The position numbers and the translations under genes were made by a program. From Gracilaria caudata (Eukaryota; Rhodophyta; Florideophyceae; Gracilariales; Gracilariaceae), in NCBI GenBank assembly GCA_030374735.1, contig JASCIV010000026.1:1-64000 (forward strand): a DNA stretch of 64,000 nucleotides, given 5' to 3'. This document shows positions 22,143 to 31,426 of the stretch, one piece after another. Position 1 is the stretch's first letter; each line of letters begins with the position of its first letter. The notes under the pieces are model-generated. The model was not told the origin of the DNA. It ran no database searches and saw nothing but the letters and a program-made list of their open reading frames with translations.

Positions 22143-23079
22143 CAACGTGTATCTGGAGCAGATAATAAGCGATGACGTAATGAGTTACAAGGATCTCAGA
22201 AGAGCAGCCTTACTCATGCCGTCATCGTCGACAGGCGCCGTTTATAGAGGGGTTTTGCGGTGGTGTTGATGACTGTGGATGGTTGCGGACTGCAGTAATT
22301 TGGTTCTGGTGCGCATTGGTGGCATTCAAAGGAAGAGTACGACTACGATTTTAATTTTAAACAATTGAATAATGGTGTGGTGCTGGATGCAAAGAGGGCG
22401 AGCTCCGGTGCCTGAGATCAAGGATTGCCAATAGGATGAGAATGATTCTTGGAACAGAAGTGTGATTTGCTTGTATATGATTGGGTTGGAAAGTGGAATT
22501 CAGAAGAGAAAGGGTTGGCGGTGACGATGAGGAAAGAACGACGGTTAAGTTGCGCGCTCCACATTTACGCGTCTAAGGCTTGTGTGTATATGACGTTTAA
22601 CCCTTTTTGGAAGCGCGCTTCGACGCCCGAGCGGTGCAGAATTCCGCGGCACAGACTGTTGTATGATCGTGAAAGAATGGCGTGTGCGTGCGTGCGTGCG
22701 TGCGTGTGTGCTGCGCGCGTGAATTTCAGACGCTTCGCACGGGAAACGAGTGACATGGGCCAGTTGCATGACGATACGTTACAGGGAATCTGAAACACGA
22801 CGTGTCTAACATTACAAGGCCGGCAGGTGCAAATGAGCGCCCACCAACAGCAATGCACGATAGTTAAAGTTAGAAAGGGTTGTCAGACACCGCTCTTCGA
22901 GCGTGTGCCTGTGCCGACTGGCAGCGTGCGATGACGTCGCGGTGAACGCCGCCAGGGCTTGCGGCGTAGAAAACAGCCGACAAGTATAGCAGGCGCGGTA
23001 ACATTAGAGAAGCATATGTTAACATTAGATACAAAGGTATGTTGTACGCGTCACCACATGCGGCACGTGGAGCGCGCGA

Positions 23080-23107
23080 CGGCGATCGGCGATCGGCGAT
23101 CGGCGAC
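23080..23107. repeat. GATCGGC heptamer repeat
   Basis: Three to four tandem units of GCGATCG / GATCGGC in the gene-poor stretch. Confidence 0.7.
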
Positions 23108-23736
23108 GGAGTGCGCGTCTGTCGGCGACGCCCGTGAAAGCAGGGGCGACAAGTCATCTGCCATCACATCCTCACCACGATGAGGAATCACAATTGTTCA
23201 CTAAACGCGCGAACCCAAACGTTGGCGGCGAGAGATGCACACCGTGAAGGTACAGTGGCGTTGTTTGTGGCGTACTCGCCGCTCTCAGCGCTGCACCGCT
23301 GCGCGCCGCGCGCAAGAGCGCACACACAACGGTCACGGCCGCGAAGCGGCGCATACGCGCCCACACGCGCAACACGCGCGGCCCGCGTCGCGCGAGCGCG
23401 ATTTTTTGGGGCGCGCTTTTCTCGCCGCGTTGCACAACGCGCCGCGTCGCCGCGCGAGCAGTCGTCCCGTCGCCCCCCAAGCGCAACCCGCGCCAAGCCG
23501 CGAGCGCGTGTCTCATTTCACGCGCCCGCCTGTCGCGCGCTCCGCTACGTCCCGCGCTCCACCGCCGCCCTACTCTCCGCAACGCCGTCGCGCCTCGTCC
23601 GTTTCCAGTGCCCGTTTTCTCACGCTCGCGCCGTTTTTGTGCGCGTTCGTTCCACCCTTCCCCCTACTCCGTGCTGAGCGCGTTCCGCGTCGTTGCGCCC
23701 GCGGCGTGTTGCTTGTAGGCGCGCACTCGAGCCGAG

Positions 23737-24330
23737 ATGGGCAACTGTTTTTCGCAGCAGTTGGGCAAGCGCTCAAGATCGCGCGGCGTGCTTATTCTGG
23801 GCTTGGACGGCTCCGGCGCCACCACCATTCTGTACCAGTTGGTGCACGGCAAGCGACTGGAGACCATCCCCACGCTCGGTGTCAACCATGAGAAGGTGCT
23901 GATGGACGGGCTGGAGCTCGACTGTTGGGATGTGGGCGGTCTGGACAAGGTGCGACCGCTGTGGAGGCAGTGCTTCAAGGACGCGGACGCCGTCATATTC
24001 GTGGTGGACACCAGTGATCTGCCGAGGATGAGGCTGGCCGCGGAGGAGTTGGAGAAGCTGTACAAAACCGACAAGGGCGCCACCAGCATCAAAGACAGAC
24101 CTCTGCTGGTGCTGGCCAACAAGCAGGACTTACCCGACGCTGCATCCGTCAAGGTGGTGGAGAAGGTGCTGAGAATTGACACATTGAACGTTACGTGCGC
24201 CAAGGTGTTTCCGAGCACGGCGAGCGATCGCCAATCGCTCATGAAGGGCGTGCAATGGCTCACGACTCAGCTCAAGCAGAAAAAACCGGTTGCAACCCCT
24301 TTACATGCGCCCAATGGCGCGGCGGCGTAA
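23737..24330 (+). CDS. ARF-family protein with substituted P-loop Lys and switch II Gln (candidate pseudo-GTPase)
   Basis: The 197-aa protein is clearly ARF/ARL-like: N-terminal MGNCFS with Gly2 for myristoylation and a nearby Cys, IPTLGVN (switch I, Thr46 kept), WDVGG...KVRPLW, VVDTSDLPRM and NKQDLPDA (128-135, guanine recognition intact). Two catalytic positions differ. The P-loop reads GLDGSGATT, with Ala28 where ARFs have the Lys that holds the phosphates. The DVGGQ motif reads DVGGL, with Leu69 where ARFs have the catalytic Gln; the same change in ARF1 (Q71L) blocks hydrolysis. The bases are unambiguous. An extra C-terminal tail of about 15 residues follows. It converges with the secreted Cys-rich gene. 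Confidence 0.9.
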   Translation: MGNCFSQQLGKRSRSRGVLILGLDGSGATTILYQLVHGKRLETIPTLGVNHEKVLMDGLELDCWDVGGLDKVRPLWRQCFKDADAVIFVVDTSDLPRMRLAAEELEKLYKTDKGATSIKDRPLLVLANKQDLPDAASVKVVEKVLRIDTLNVTCAKVFPSTASDRQSLMKGVQWLTTQLKQKKPVATPLHAPNGAAA

Positions 24331-24969
24331 CGCGTGAGTCTTTTTGGGCGTTGCTGTTTGTTGGCGTGTGATGTTGCGTTGTTGCTTGTTTTGTTGTGTA
24401 TATGTTTGTGTCGCCACGACTTTGCGAGTTAGACTTGCGGGTGGCGCTTCTTTCTAAAAGGGAACGCATGTGGCTATATACCACACCTGATGTATAGTTG
24501 TCAAAAGCACCGATTGTTGGCCAGCGTTGCGCTGCATGGGTGACGTGTTCGTTCCCTTTGTTGTTTTTCCTTATTGTTGACTGCCGTTGACAAATGCGCG
24601 AATGCGCGTCAACGGCTTGGAGCCCCAGCGCGGCATTGATGGCCGACAGGCAAGCTGCGCGCGACAAGAGCGAGGTTACACAACCGCGCACGCCACTGCG
24701 CGTTGGTTGGCACACTTGGGCTGCTGGAGTGAGAGCAAAGGCGCGGCACGTACGCGCGTGGCGAGATATCGGATGAAGAAACTAATACTGTAGTAGAAGT
24801 TGATAAAAATTATGGTCTATCTAGCTAGCATCTCAACGATAATGCGGCAGGTACCAGTACTCGTTGTGTTGGTGCAGTTTCAGTTAGTTCGTGTTGTCGT
24901 TGCTGTGGTGGTTGTGTTGTTGTTACGAGCAAGTTGTAAGATATGTTAGCAGTTAGTACATTACGTGCA
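24331..24969. other. Convergent 3' gap
   Basis: Lies between convergent stops; T/G-rich 3' sequence after the ARF-like gene and no supported gene. Confidence 0.4.
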
Positions 24970-25701
24970 TTAGATACGATTCTGCTTCTGCTCCAGGTCG
25001 ACGCAACTCGTCCACACATTCTTGGAGCTGCACTGATTGGCGACGTTAACGTTGTTCAAGAACTTCTTGAGATTGGGATCAATCTTGGAGTTGTGTTTGG
25101 TAATCCAGTTGGCGGCGGCCGGCGAGTTGAACCACTTCTTGAGATAAGAGCAGGCTTTTCCCCAGCCTCCCTTGAAGGGGCCGTTGCCCAAAGCCATGGA
25201 CTTAATGTTTGGCAGCACCTTACAAATGTCGTAGAAAGCATGTGCGGGGCAGTTGCCGCGCTCCGCGTGGAAGAGGTTGTTCTTGTTCTTGCGCTCTTGG
25301 TACTGGCCGGCTTTGGCGCCTTTGTGAATGCAATCACAGCACAGTTCGCACACGGCGTATACGAAGTAGTCGAGCTTCTCTCTGGAGGCTGGTGTCCAGG
25401 CGTTGACTTGCGATATCCTCTGCAAGTCGCACTTGTTTTGGTTGGCGTACTGCTGCAACTTGGCCTTGCACTGGGGGTTGTTGATATTGTAGATGGATTT
25501 GCAGTTCTTGAAGTCGCCCTTGTTGGTGGCGTCCTTCAAGGCGCACGCGGAGCACATGCCGGCCGGCAAGCGAACATGCTCACACTTGGGCGCCCCCATC
25601 GAGTTCTTGCCAGAATGGCACGGGAAGCCGCCCTGCGCGCGCACGTGGACGGCGAGCAGGCTGAGGCAGAGCGAGACGACGAGGAGGCGGCAATGAAACA
25701 T
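24970..25701 (-). CDS. Secreted Cys-rich protein with CELCCDC motif
   Basis: The 243-aa product begins with a strong signal peptide (MFHCRLLVVSLCLSLLAVHVRA, likely cut before QGG). The mature part has about 17 Cys, including CSAC near residue 50 and CELCCDCI near residue 118, then LDYFVYA just before it and HAFYDICKVLPNI at about 157. There is no transmembrane segment, GPI signal or ER-retention tail, so it is probably secreted or lies in an endomembrane or vacuole. The Cys spacing resembles no common EGF, kringle or hevein pattern. I do not know the family. Confidence 0.75.
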   Translation of the reverse strand: MFHCRLLVVSLCLSLLAVHVRAQGGFPCHSGKNSMGAPKCEHVRLPAGMCSACALKDATNKGDFKNCKSIYNINNPQCKAKLQQYANQNKCDLQRISQVNAWTPASREKLDYFVYAVCELCCDCIHKGAKAGQYQERKNKNNLFHAERGNCPAHAFYDICKVLPNIKSMALGNGPFKGGWGKACSYLKKWFNSPAAANWITKHNSKIDPNLKKFLNNVNVANQCSSKNVWTSCVDLEQKQNRI

Positions 25702-26415
25702 TGTGGGAGCGAGTGGCGACGAAGGGCGGCGATGAAGGGTGCGAGCTCGGGGGATGGAGGCGCGAGGAACTTATACAGCGCGGTACATAAGAGGGGGTGG
25801 CGGCACAGCGGCGCAGGCCGCAGCGCGGAGGCCGCTTGCACGGATCGGCGCCGGGCCTGCGCGGAGCGACGACGCGCGGGGGCGGAGATACAAGGGGACA
25901 AGGGTACGCGGCGCGTATTACGCGGGGCGAGAACAACCAGCAGCCGCGAGAGGGGACACGACTAGGGGGGAGTACAACGAGCTGGCGGCGAGAGCACAAA
26001 CGAAAGCGCGCTTACAGCGGCGGCGCACAATGCGCTGCTGGAAAGCATCGTTGTGTGCGCACCGCGCGCGGCGCATGCGACAGGGGGCTCCAACTGCGCG
26101 CGCTCGCGGTCCACGCAGGCGGCAGCCGCGTTAGCCCCGAGCGCGCGTGGCACCGGTGCGACCGCCCGCCGCGCCGCGCACACGCGCCCCCTGCGTGCGT
26201 TTACCCCGCCGGCTAACGCGCCGGTGCCGTGCGCCCTCGCCCGCGCCGCCCGCTTTATTTTACGGCGTGCGTGGCGCGTGGCGCGTCTCGTCCGCGCGTT
26301 CTGCGCTCGCTCAAGTGCGACGCGCGCCCCGCCCACACCACCACTTTCGCCCCTCCCCCTCCGCACGCTCTACACCGCCCCCCGCTCACCGCCCCCCCTC
26401 ACCAACCGCCGCGCC
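25702..26415. promoter_or_regulatory. GC-rich divergent promoter region
   Basis: Between the starts of the secreted protein and the zinc-finger protein. Very GC-rich and full of GCGC steps from about 25850. The frame of the zinc-finger gene stays open upstream to 26053, but the extension is Arg/Pro/Ala-rich and looks like GC-bias read-through. Confidence 0.45.
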
Positions 26416-28086
26416 ATGAGCGCCGCTTTCGCCTCCACGTCGCCGCCACACCCCGCCGCAATGCTATCCATCCCACTTTCCTCGCCCCCCGATCCGCTCG
26501 CCGCCTGCGACCCGCTCACGCTCCTCGACGACCCTTTCCCCCCCCTCGCGCGTGCCGCTAACGCCGCGCTGCCCCGTCTCTCGCCACCTCACCTCGTCCC
26601 TCCTCCAAGACCCGCGCGCCCGCCGCTACCCTCGCCGCTCACCGCCGCAAACGCGCCCGCCGCCCTCTCGCCGCGTCTGTACGCCGCCAGCCCGCGTCTG
26701 CCCTCCGCCCTCCCGCCCTCCGCCTCGCCGCGTGTCGTCGAGCCCGTCACCCCCGACCGCCAGCCGCTGCCGTTCTCCGCCGACGATGCCGCCGTACTGT
26801 GCGAGCGCGCTCCCCTCGGCACCGTCGACGAGCGCGCCGCCGCCTACATCTTCGACTCCGTCCCGCGTCGCTCCTTCTCGCGCCCTGTGTCCACCACCGC
26901 CCCGGCCACCGATGCACCCTCACAGCATGTCGATAAAATCGGCGCCATGAGGCTGCAGCTCCCCCTAGATCCGTCCGTCACCGCTCCACCGCCTTCCATC
27001 TCCTCCATCCCGCCTTCTTCCCTCGTGATGGACACTTCTTCCGCCGCCGCTCCTGGCACCACCACCACCGCCGCCGCGGCGGCCGCGGCGGCCGCTGCAG
27101 CCGCAGCCTCTGCGTCCAACCCCGCGTCCTCCGCCCAAAACGTGCTCTCGCCGTTCGGCCTTTCCGCCCGTCCCTCTGCTGCGGCAGCCCTCGCCGCTGC
27201 TGTCGAAAGCTCCGCCCTTTTTCCGTGGAGCAAGGACAACAACGATCATACCCAAACCATTGTGTCCTCCTCCGCTCCCAAGGTTACGTCCAACGAGCCG
27301 GTCACCACTTCCGCCTTCACCGCCGCAGCCGTAGCCGCCGCAGTTGCCGAAGCAAACGCGGCGTCCTCCATGAACGCTGCTCACCGCCCAGCGCCTGCGT
27401 CCTCCGCCGCTACGGCCTCCCTATCGCTACCAGATCTGTCACTGTTCCCCTCGCCAACATATGCGCGTTCAATGTGTGCTCTCACGCAGATCCCTGACCT
27501 GCTACACGCTCCGCCTGCTACCAGCTCTATTAGTGATATGGAGCCTATGCACGTCACGCGCCCAGGGCCGCCGAGCAATCCCCACGCCATGAGCGACGAC
27601 TCACCACTGAGAAGGCCCGTCAACATCCCTAAGCGCTCCATACCATTGGGTGTGTCTACCACCGCCTCCGCTCCTGACCCGGCGTCCGACCGATTACGTT
27701 GCCACATGTGTGGGCAACGGTTTGCACGACGCTCGAACTTGTTCAAACATTTGCGCTCAGTGCACGATGATCGCCGACGCTTCGCATGTCGCTCATGCCC
27801 GTACAAGTTTAAACGCCAGGATCATTTACTCAAGCATATGAGATCGGTGCACGATAGAAGGAGGAACTTTGTGTGCGATATCTGCGGCTTTGGCTTTGCA
27901 GAGAAGTTTAATCGTGACAAACATCGACGGTCAATTCATATGACCAAACGAGCTTTCCAATGTCCGTGCGGCGCGTACTTTCAGGATAGGGAGAAGATGC
28001 TCAAATGTCTGAGATGCAGGCAGGCCTCAGATGCTAGCATTGCACAAACTACGCGCGTCAGTGGCGTAGGAACAGCCACTTTGTGA
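26416..28086 (+). CDS. C2H2 zinc-finger protein with Ala/Pro-rich N-terminus
   Basis: The 556-aa product has a long low-complexity N-terminal part (Pro, Ala, Ser) with a 14-residue-class poly-Ala run encoded at about 27067-27112. Near the C-terminus are three good C2H2 fingers: CHMCGQRFARRSNLFKHLRSVH, CRSCPYKFKRQDHLLKHMRSVH and CDICGFGFAEKFNRDKHRRSIH, each joined by a short basic linker. A fourth, degenerate finger follows (CPCGAYFQDREKMLKCLRC). It is likely a nuclear transcription factor. The linkers are not the TGEKP type. ATG 26416 was chosen as the first plausible Met of the frame. The DNA target is unknown. Confidence 0.85.
   Translation: MSAAFASTSPPHPAAMLSIPLSSPPDPLAACDPLTLLDDPFPPLARAANAALPRLSPPHLVPPPRPARPPLPSPLTAANAPAALSPRLYAASPRLPSALPPSASPRVVEPVTPDRQPLPFSADDAAVLCERAPLGTVDERAAAYIFDSVPRRSFSRPVSTTAPATDAPSQHVDKIGAMRLQLPLDPSVTAPPPSISSIPPSSLVMDTSSAAAPGTTTTAAAAAAAAAAAAASASNPASSAQNVLSPFGLSARPSAAAALAAAVESSALFPWSKDNNDHTQTIVSSSAPKVTSNEPVTTSAFTAAAVAAAVAEANAASSMNAAHRPAPASSAATASLSLPDLSLFPSPTYARSMCALTQIPDLLHAPPATSSISDMEPMHVTRPGPPSNPHAMSDDSPLRRPVNIPKRSIPLGVSTTASAPDPASDRLRCHMCGQRFARRSNLFKHLRSVHDDRRRFACRSCPYKFKRQDHLLKHMRSVHDRRRNFVCDICGFGFAEKFNRDKHRRSIHMTKRAFQCPCGAYFQDREKMLKCLRCRQASDASIAQTTRVSGVGTATL
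27067..27112. repeat. GCC/GCG trinucleotide repeat encoding poly-Ala
   Basis: A run of Ala codons (GCC, GCG, GCT, GCA mixed) inside the zinc-finger gene. Codon mixing suggests it is old and fairly stable. Confidence 0.8.
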
Positions 28087-28442
28087 GAGTACGTTCATGT
28101 TCATGTTCCATGTCCTATACCACAGCGACTTGCTGCTGTACTTTTTTTTTACTTCAAGCATGGTGGCTGTTGTCTACCAATATCAGTTTGCAAGCCCTTA
28201 TTTTATCTCACATTCGATGTTGACCCATGTCGAAGTGGTGGTAAGCGCACACGTTCTGTTGCGGACGTACATATTGTTCTTTAACCAGCCACCACAAATG
28301 TTCTTTTTGTTGCTGCTGTGTTATTAATATTGTGGCATATTCAGTACATATTTGACGTCTCCTATGCCAGTTTAATCTCTGTAAATGAAAATCGTTTGTT
28401 GACAAACACTGACACAAGAGTGGTTCGCTTGCTTGCATCACC
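28087..28442. other. Convergent 3' gap
   Basis: T-rich sequence between the convergent zinc-finger and ALG5 stops, likely both 3' UTRs. No gene is seen. Confidence 0.4.
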
Positions 28443-29342
28443 TCACCGCGGTGTACTGTTAGGTTGCACGGCCGGTAATGTGACTCGCCACGCTCCGGTC
28501 CAATACCTGTACCGCATTCTCATCATGTCTAACAGCATATTGACAGTGGCCTTCACAACACTCAACTTGCTCCCAGGTACCTCGGTCCAGTTGACAGGCA
28601 CCTCCACCACCTTCATTCCTGCTTTCTGTACGCGATACAAATTCTCCACATCAAACGCCCAGCGGCGAAGCATCTGTCCCGAGAAGGCTACTCGGGCCGC
28701 CTCACGTGAGTACAACTTGAAGCCACATTGTGTGTCCTGCAGACCGCGTACGCCGCCAACAGTCTTCACAACCAAATTGAATACGGCAGAAACGAATTTG
28801 CGAAGTGGCGATCTGCCTTGTTTATCGCCACCGCCATGTGACAGATGAGCGCGTGAGCCGATTGCTACATCGACGCTCTCATCGGCGATGGAGCGCTCCA
28901 GTTTCTCCACGTCGGAAAACACAGTGGCTGCATCGGCATCAGCCATGAGAATAAAACGACCACGCGATGAAAGTGCTCCACTGCGTACGGCACCACCTTT
29001 GCCGCAATTGCGCTGCAGCCGGAGCAGACGGACGTTTTCGACGCCCTGTTCCGCGACGTAGCGCATGGCGACGGCGGCTGTTTGGTCGGTGGAACCGTCA
29101 TCAACAATGAGTAGCTCGTACGTGAAGGGCGGCTGTTGCTGACGAGCGGCGCGAGAGGAGAGGTAACTGAGGGCTTCGTCTAACATGTTGGGAAGACGGA
29201 CGGATTCATTGTAGGCCGGAATGATGACTGAAAGATCGATTGTTGCAGGGTCGGAGAGCGAGGGGAATGGCAAGCGGGTGTTTGGTTGAGACGGGTCCTC
29301 GAAGGAGTGCTCGCTGTGAGGGTGCGGCGGCGCGACGGCCAT
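28443..29342 (-). CDS. ALG5: Dolichyl-phosphate beta-glucosyltransferase (ALG5), GT2 family
   Basis: The 299-aa product makes dolichyl-phosphate-glucose from UDP-glucose for N-glycan assembly at the ER. GT2 motifs are intact: LSVIIPAYNESVRLP, ELLIVDDGSTDQT, NCGKGGAVRSG, ILMADADAA (DxD-like), IGSRAHL and, typical of ALG5, GLQDTQCGFKLYSREAARVAF with RWAFDVENLY. Family members usually have an N-terminal membrane anchor of about 20 residues. None is visible here: MAVAPPHPHSEHSFEDP runs straight into the catalytic domain, and in-frame sequence upstream has no ATG and no hydrophobic stretch. Either the anchor is lost, lies in an unseen upstream exon, or the protein binds the membrane otherwise. It is divergent from the class I aminotransferase. 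Confidence 0.88.
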   Translation of the reverse strand: MAVAPPHPHSEHSFEDPSQPNTRLPFPSLSDPATIDLSVIIPAYNESVRLPNMLDEALSYLSSRAARQQQPPFTYELLIVDDGSTDQTAAVAMRYVAEQGVENVRLLRLQRNCGKGGAVRSGALSSRGRFILMADADAATVFSDVEKLERSIADESVDVAIGSRAHLSHGGGDKQGRSPLRKFVSAVFNLVVKTVGGVRGLQDTQCGFKLYSREAARVAFSGQMLRRWAFDVENLYRVQKAGMKVVEVPVNWTEVPGSKLSVVKATVNMLLDMMRMRYRYWTGAWRVTLPAVQPNSTPR

Positions 29343-29893
29343 TTTGCACGAGCGGGCGGAGCGGGAGCCGCGCGCGATCGTGGTCGAATTTGTGGTGGCG
29401 CGGTGGGATGCGGTTGATGAAGGCGGGAGCGGGGGCACGGCGTGAAGGAGGACTGGCGTTTTGAACCGTTGCTGACGGCCGTACCAATCATACAACGATG
29501 GCGCTGGGCTGCGGATCAGTGCCGCTGTTTCGCGTTTTCAATTGGGCATGCATGATGGCGACGCGCAATGCATTGCTGTATCCTTCGCAGCCGCCGTACG
29601 CGAGAGAAGGGGGGAGTCGCAGCGGGTTCTGATCTCGAAGCCCATCATTGCTCGCCGATGATCAATCACAGACTTACCATCACATCACATCTGATCACCG
29701 AAGATATGAACCGAACTCGCCAGCCCTGCAAACCTCCCCCCCCCCCTTCCAGCGAACCTTTGGCACCCGCACCCTTCCAGCCCCACCCCCATCAGCTCGT
29801 CCCGGCTCCTCCTCCATGGCCTTTATCCCGCTCAAGCCGCTCGCGCCACATCGATCGCCATGCCTCCAACATAAACGAACAACCTGTACACGA
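29343..29893. promoter_or_regulatory. Divergent promoter region ALG5 / aminotransferase
   Basis: Bounded by two outward starts. Contains a poly-C tract near 29733-29746 and an in-frame ATG at 29816 for the aminotransferase. Confidence 0.4.
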
Positions 29894-31078
29894 ATGACAT
29901 CGTCGCCGCCCATCCCCTTCGCCCCCGGTGTGCTCACCCTGCAAAACGAAGGCGCTTACGCAGTCATGGCTGCGGCAAAGGAAGTGGAGCAACGCACAGG
30001 TCGCGACGTAATACATTTGGAAATCGGGCAACCTGGTTTCGACACTCCGCAACCCATTATCGAGGCCGGTGTATCCGCCTTGCAAAACGGTCGCACCCGC
30101 TATTCATCGCCCGCTGGCATTGCTCCGTTGCGGCAAGAAATCGCCCGCTTCGCGAGAGAGACACGTGATATTCCATGCGCCGCAGAAAATGTAGTGGTAG
30201 GACCGGGTGCAAAGCCTGCCTTGTTTCTGGCCAGTCTAGCGCTTGTCCGAGGCGTGCATGACCGAGTCATCATTCCAGACCCTGGCTTTCCGACTTACCG
30301 TGCAATGGTTGAGGTGGCCGGTGGCACTGTTGTACCGGTTGGATTGCGTGCGGATCAGCGAGGATATGACATGGATGCTTTGCGCGCCGCCATGGATGAA
30401 CGTACGCGTGTGGTGGTGGTCAACTCGCCGGGAAATCCTACGGGTGGCGTGATGCCGCATGAGGACATGATCGAACTGGCGCGACTGGCTCGCTTGCACG
30501 ATGTGTGGGTTATTTCGGATGAGATTTACGCGCAGTTATGTTATGAAGGGCGCTATGAATCTCCGGCCAGTTTGCCGGGTATGGCGGAACGCACGGTTGT
30601 GGTGGACGGGTTTTCGAAGAGCTACAGCATGACTGGGTGGCGACTGGGATGGGGTATCATGCCGCGCAGTCTGGCCGAACGCGTTGAACTGTTGCTGACG
30701 CACGCAGTGGGCTGCACCGCCACTTTTGTGCAGGAGGCCGGCGTAACAGCGCTGAGAGAGGGTGAAGGCGAGGTTGAGGCTGTTCGCGATGTGTATCGCG
30801 CAAGACGGGACCTTGTGGTGGACGGATTGAATGCAATCGCTGGCGTGCGGTGTGAGGTGCCGCAGGGAGCGTTCTACGCGTGGGCAGATGTAAGCGCTCT
30901 GAAAGTTCCTGTTGAGCAACTGGCGCGGCGTCTGCTCAACGAGGGATTTGTCGCCGTGCTGCCTGGTACTGACTTTGGAGAACGTGGAGAAGGCTTTTTG
31001 AGACTTAGTTATGTGGGCGAGGAACACGTCCTGAGGGAAGGTCTGGTGCGAATGAAGCGGATGCTGGAGAGCTTGTGA
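29894..31078 (+). CDS. Class I/II pyridoxal-phosphate aminotransferase (aspartate aminotransferase-like)
   Basis: The 394-aa product has the fold type I layout: EIGQPGFDTP near residue 38, YSSPAGIAPLRQEIA, VVVGPGAKPALFLA, VVNSPGNPTGG (Asn binding PLP), WVISDEIYAQLCYEG, the Schiff-base Lys in VVDGFSKSYSMTGWRLGW, and the Arg in FLRLSY that binds the substrate carboxylate. It most resembles prokaryotic aminotransferases of the aspartate/aromatic type rather than the usual eukaryotic AspAT. An in-frame ATG at 29816 adds 26 basic and Ser/Pro residues, a possible organelle leader. The substrate cannot be told from sequence. Confidence 0.88.
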   Translation: MTSSPPIPFAPGVLTLQNEGAYAVMAAAKEVEQRTGRDVIHLEIGQPGFDTPQPIIEAGVSALQNGRTRYSSPAGIAPLRQEIARFARETRDIPCAAENVVVGPGAKPALFLASLALVRGVHDRVIIPDPGFPTYRAMVEVAGGTVVPVGLRADQRGYDMDALRAAMDERTRVVVVNSPGNPTGGVMPHEDMIELARLARLHDVWVISDEIYAQLCYEGRYESPASLPGMAERTVVVDGFSKSYSMTGWRLGWGIMPRSLAERVELLLTHAVGCTATFVQEAGVTALREGEGEVEAVRDVYRARRDLVVDGLNAIAGVRCEVPQGAFYAWADVSALKVPVEQLARRLLNEGFVAVLPGTDFGERGEGFLRLSYVGEEHVLREGLVRMKRMLESL

Positions 31079-31426
31079 CTAACCCTGCGACCGTGGTGCC
31101 GTCGTACACACTAGAAGTTCTAGTCAAGAACACACGCTCAAAGTGGCAGGCGCCAGTGGCTTTTCAGTTCAATGGCTCAGGCGGCACCGAGCAATGCGTG
31201 CTCGCCAGCTATCCATTTTTATCTAGGGCTAGCACACCGCGCGTGACACGTGCGCGCTGTGTCGTGATCCCTCGTGCCGTGCGAGTGTACGCTAAAATTT
31301 GTGCCGTCGGCCGCCTTCAGCGCTTGCTAATGCTCGCTCCTACCCCTGCATCGCCGCTCTTATAGAGGCATCTATATTTCCCCTTTCCCCCCTTTCGTTC
31401 TCGTTCTCCCTCTTTCACACTCCCCC
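31079..31426. promoter_or_regulatory. Upstream region of UTP5
   Basis: Short gap between same-strand genes. Pyrimidine-rich (CT-rich) just before the ATG at 31427. Confidence 0.35.

Larger units (their letters stand above)
20695..23736. other. 3-kb gene-poor stretch
   Basis: No frame here has both an ATG and a recognisable protein. It contains a palindrome-family motif (ACGAAGG then GGTAGCGTTCTACC, 22124-22142), a GCGT microsatellite near 22683-22708, a GATCGGC heptamer repeat near 23080-23107, and from about 23180 a GC-rich block leading to the ARF-like gene. Confidence 0.45.

Noticed and set aside
22449..22793. 114-codon plus-strand frame
   Set aside because: Starts with TTG and runs through a GCGT microsatellite.
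23235..23891. 218-codon frame overlapping the ARF-like gene
   Set aside because: Other frame of a GC-rich block; Arg-rich without domains, while the ARF frame is clearly real.
26053..26415. N-terminal extension of the zinc-finger frame
   Set aside because: Arg/Pro/Ala-rich read-through expected in very GC-rich upstream DNA; the first likely ATG is 26416.
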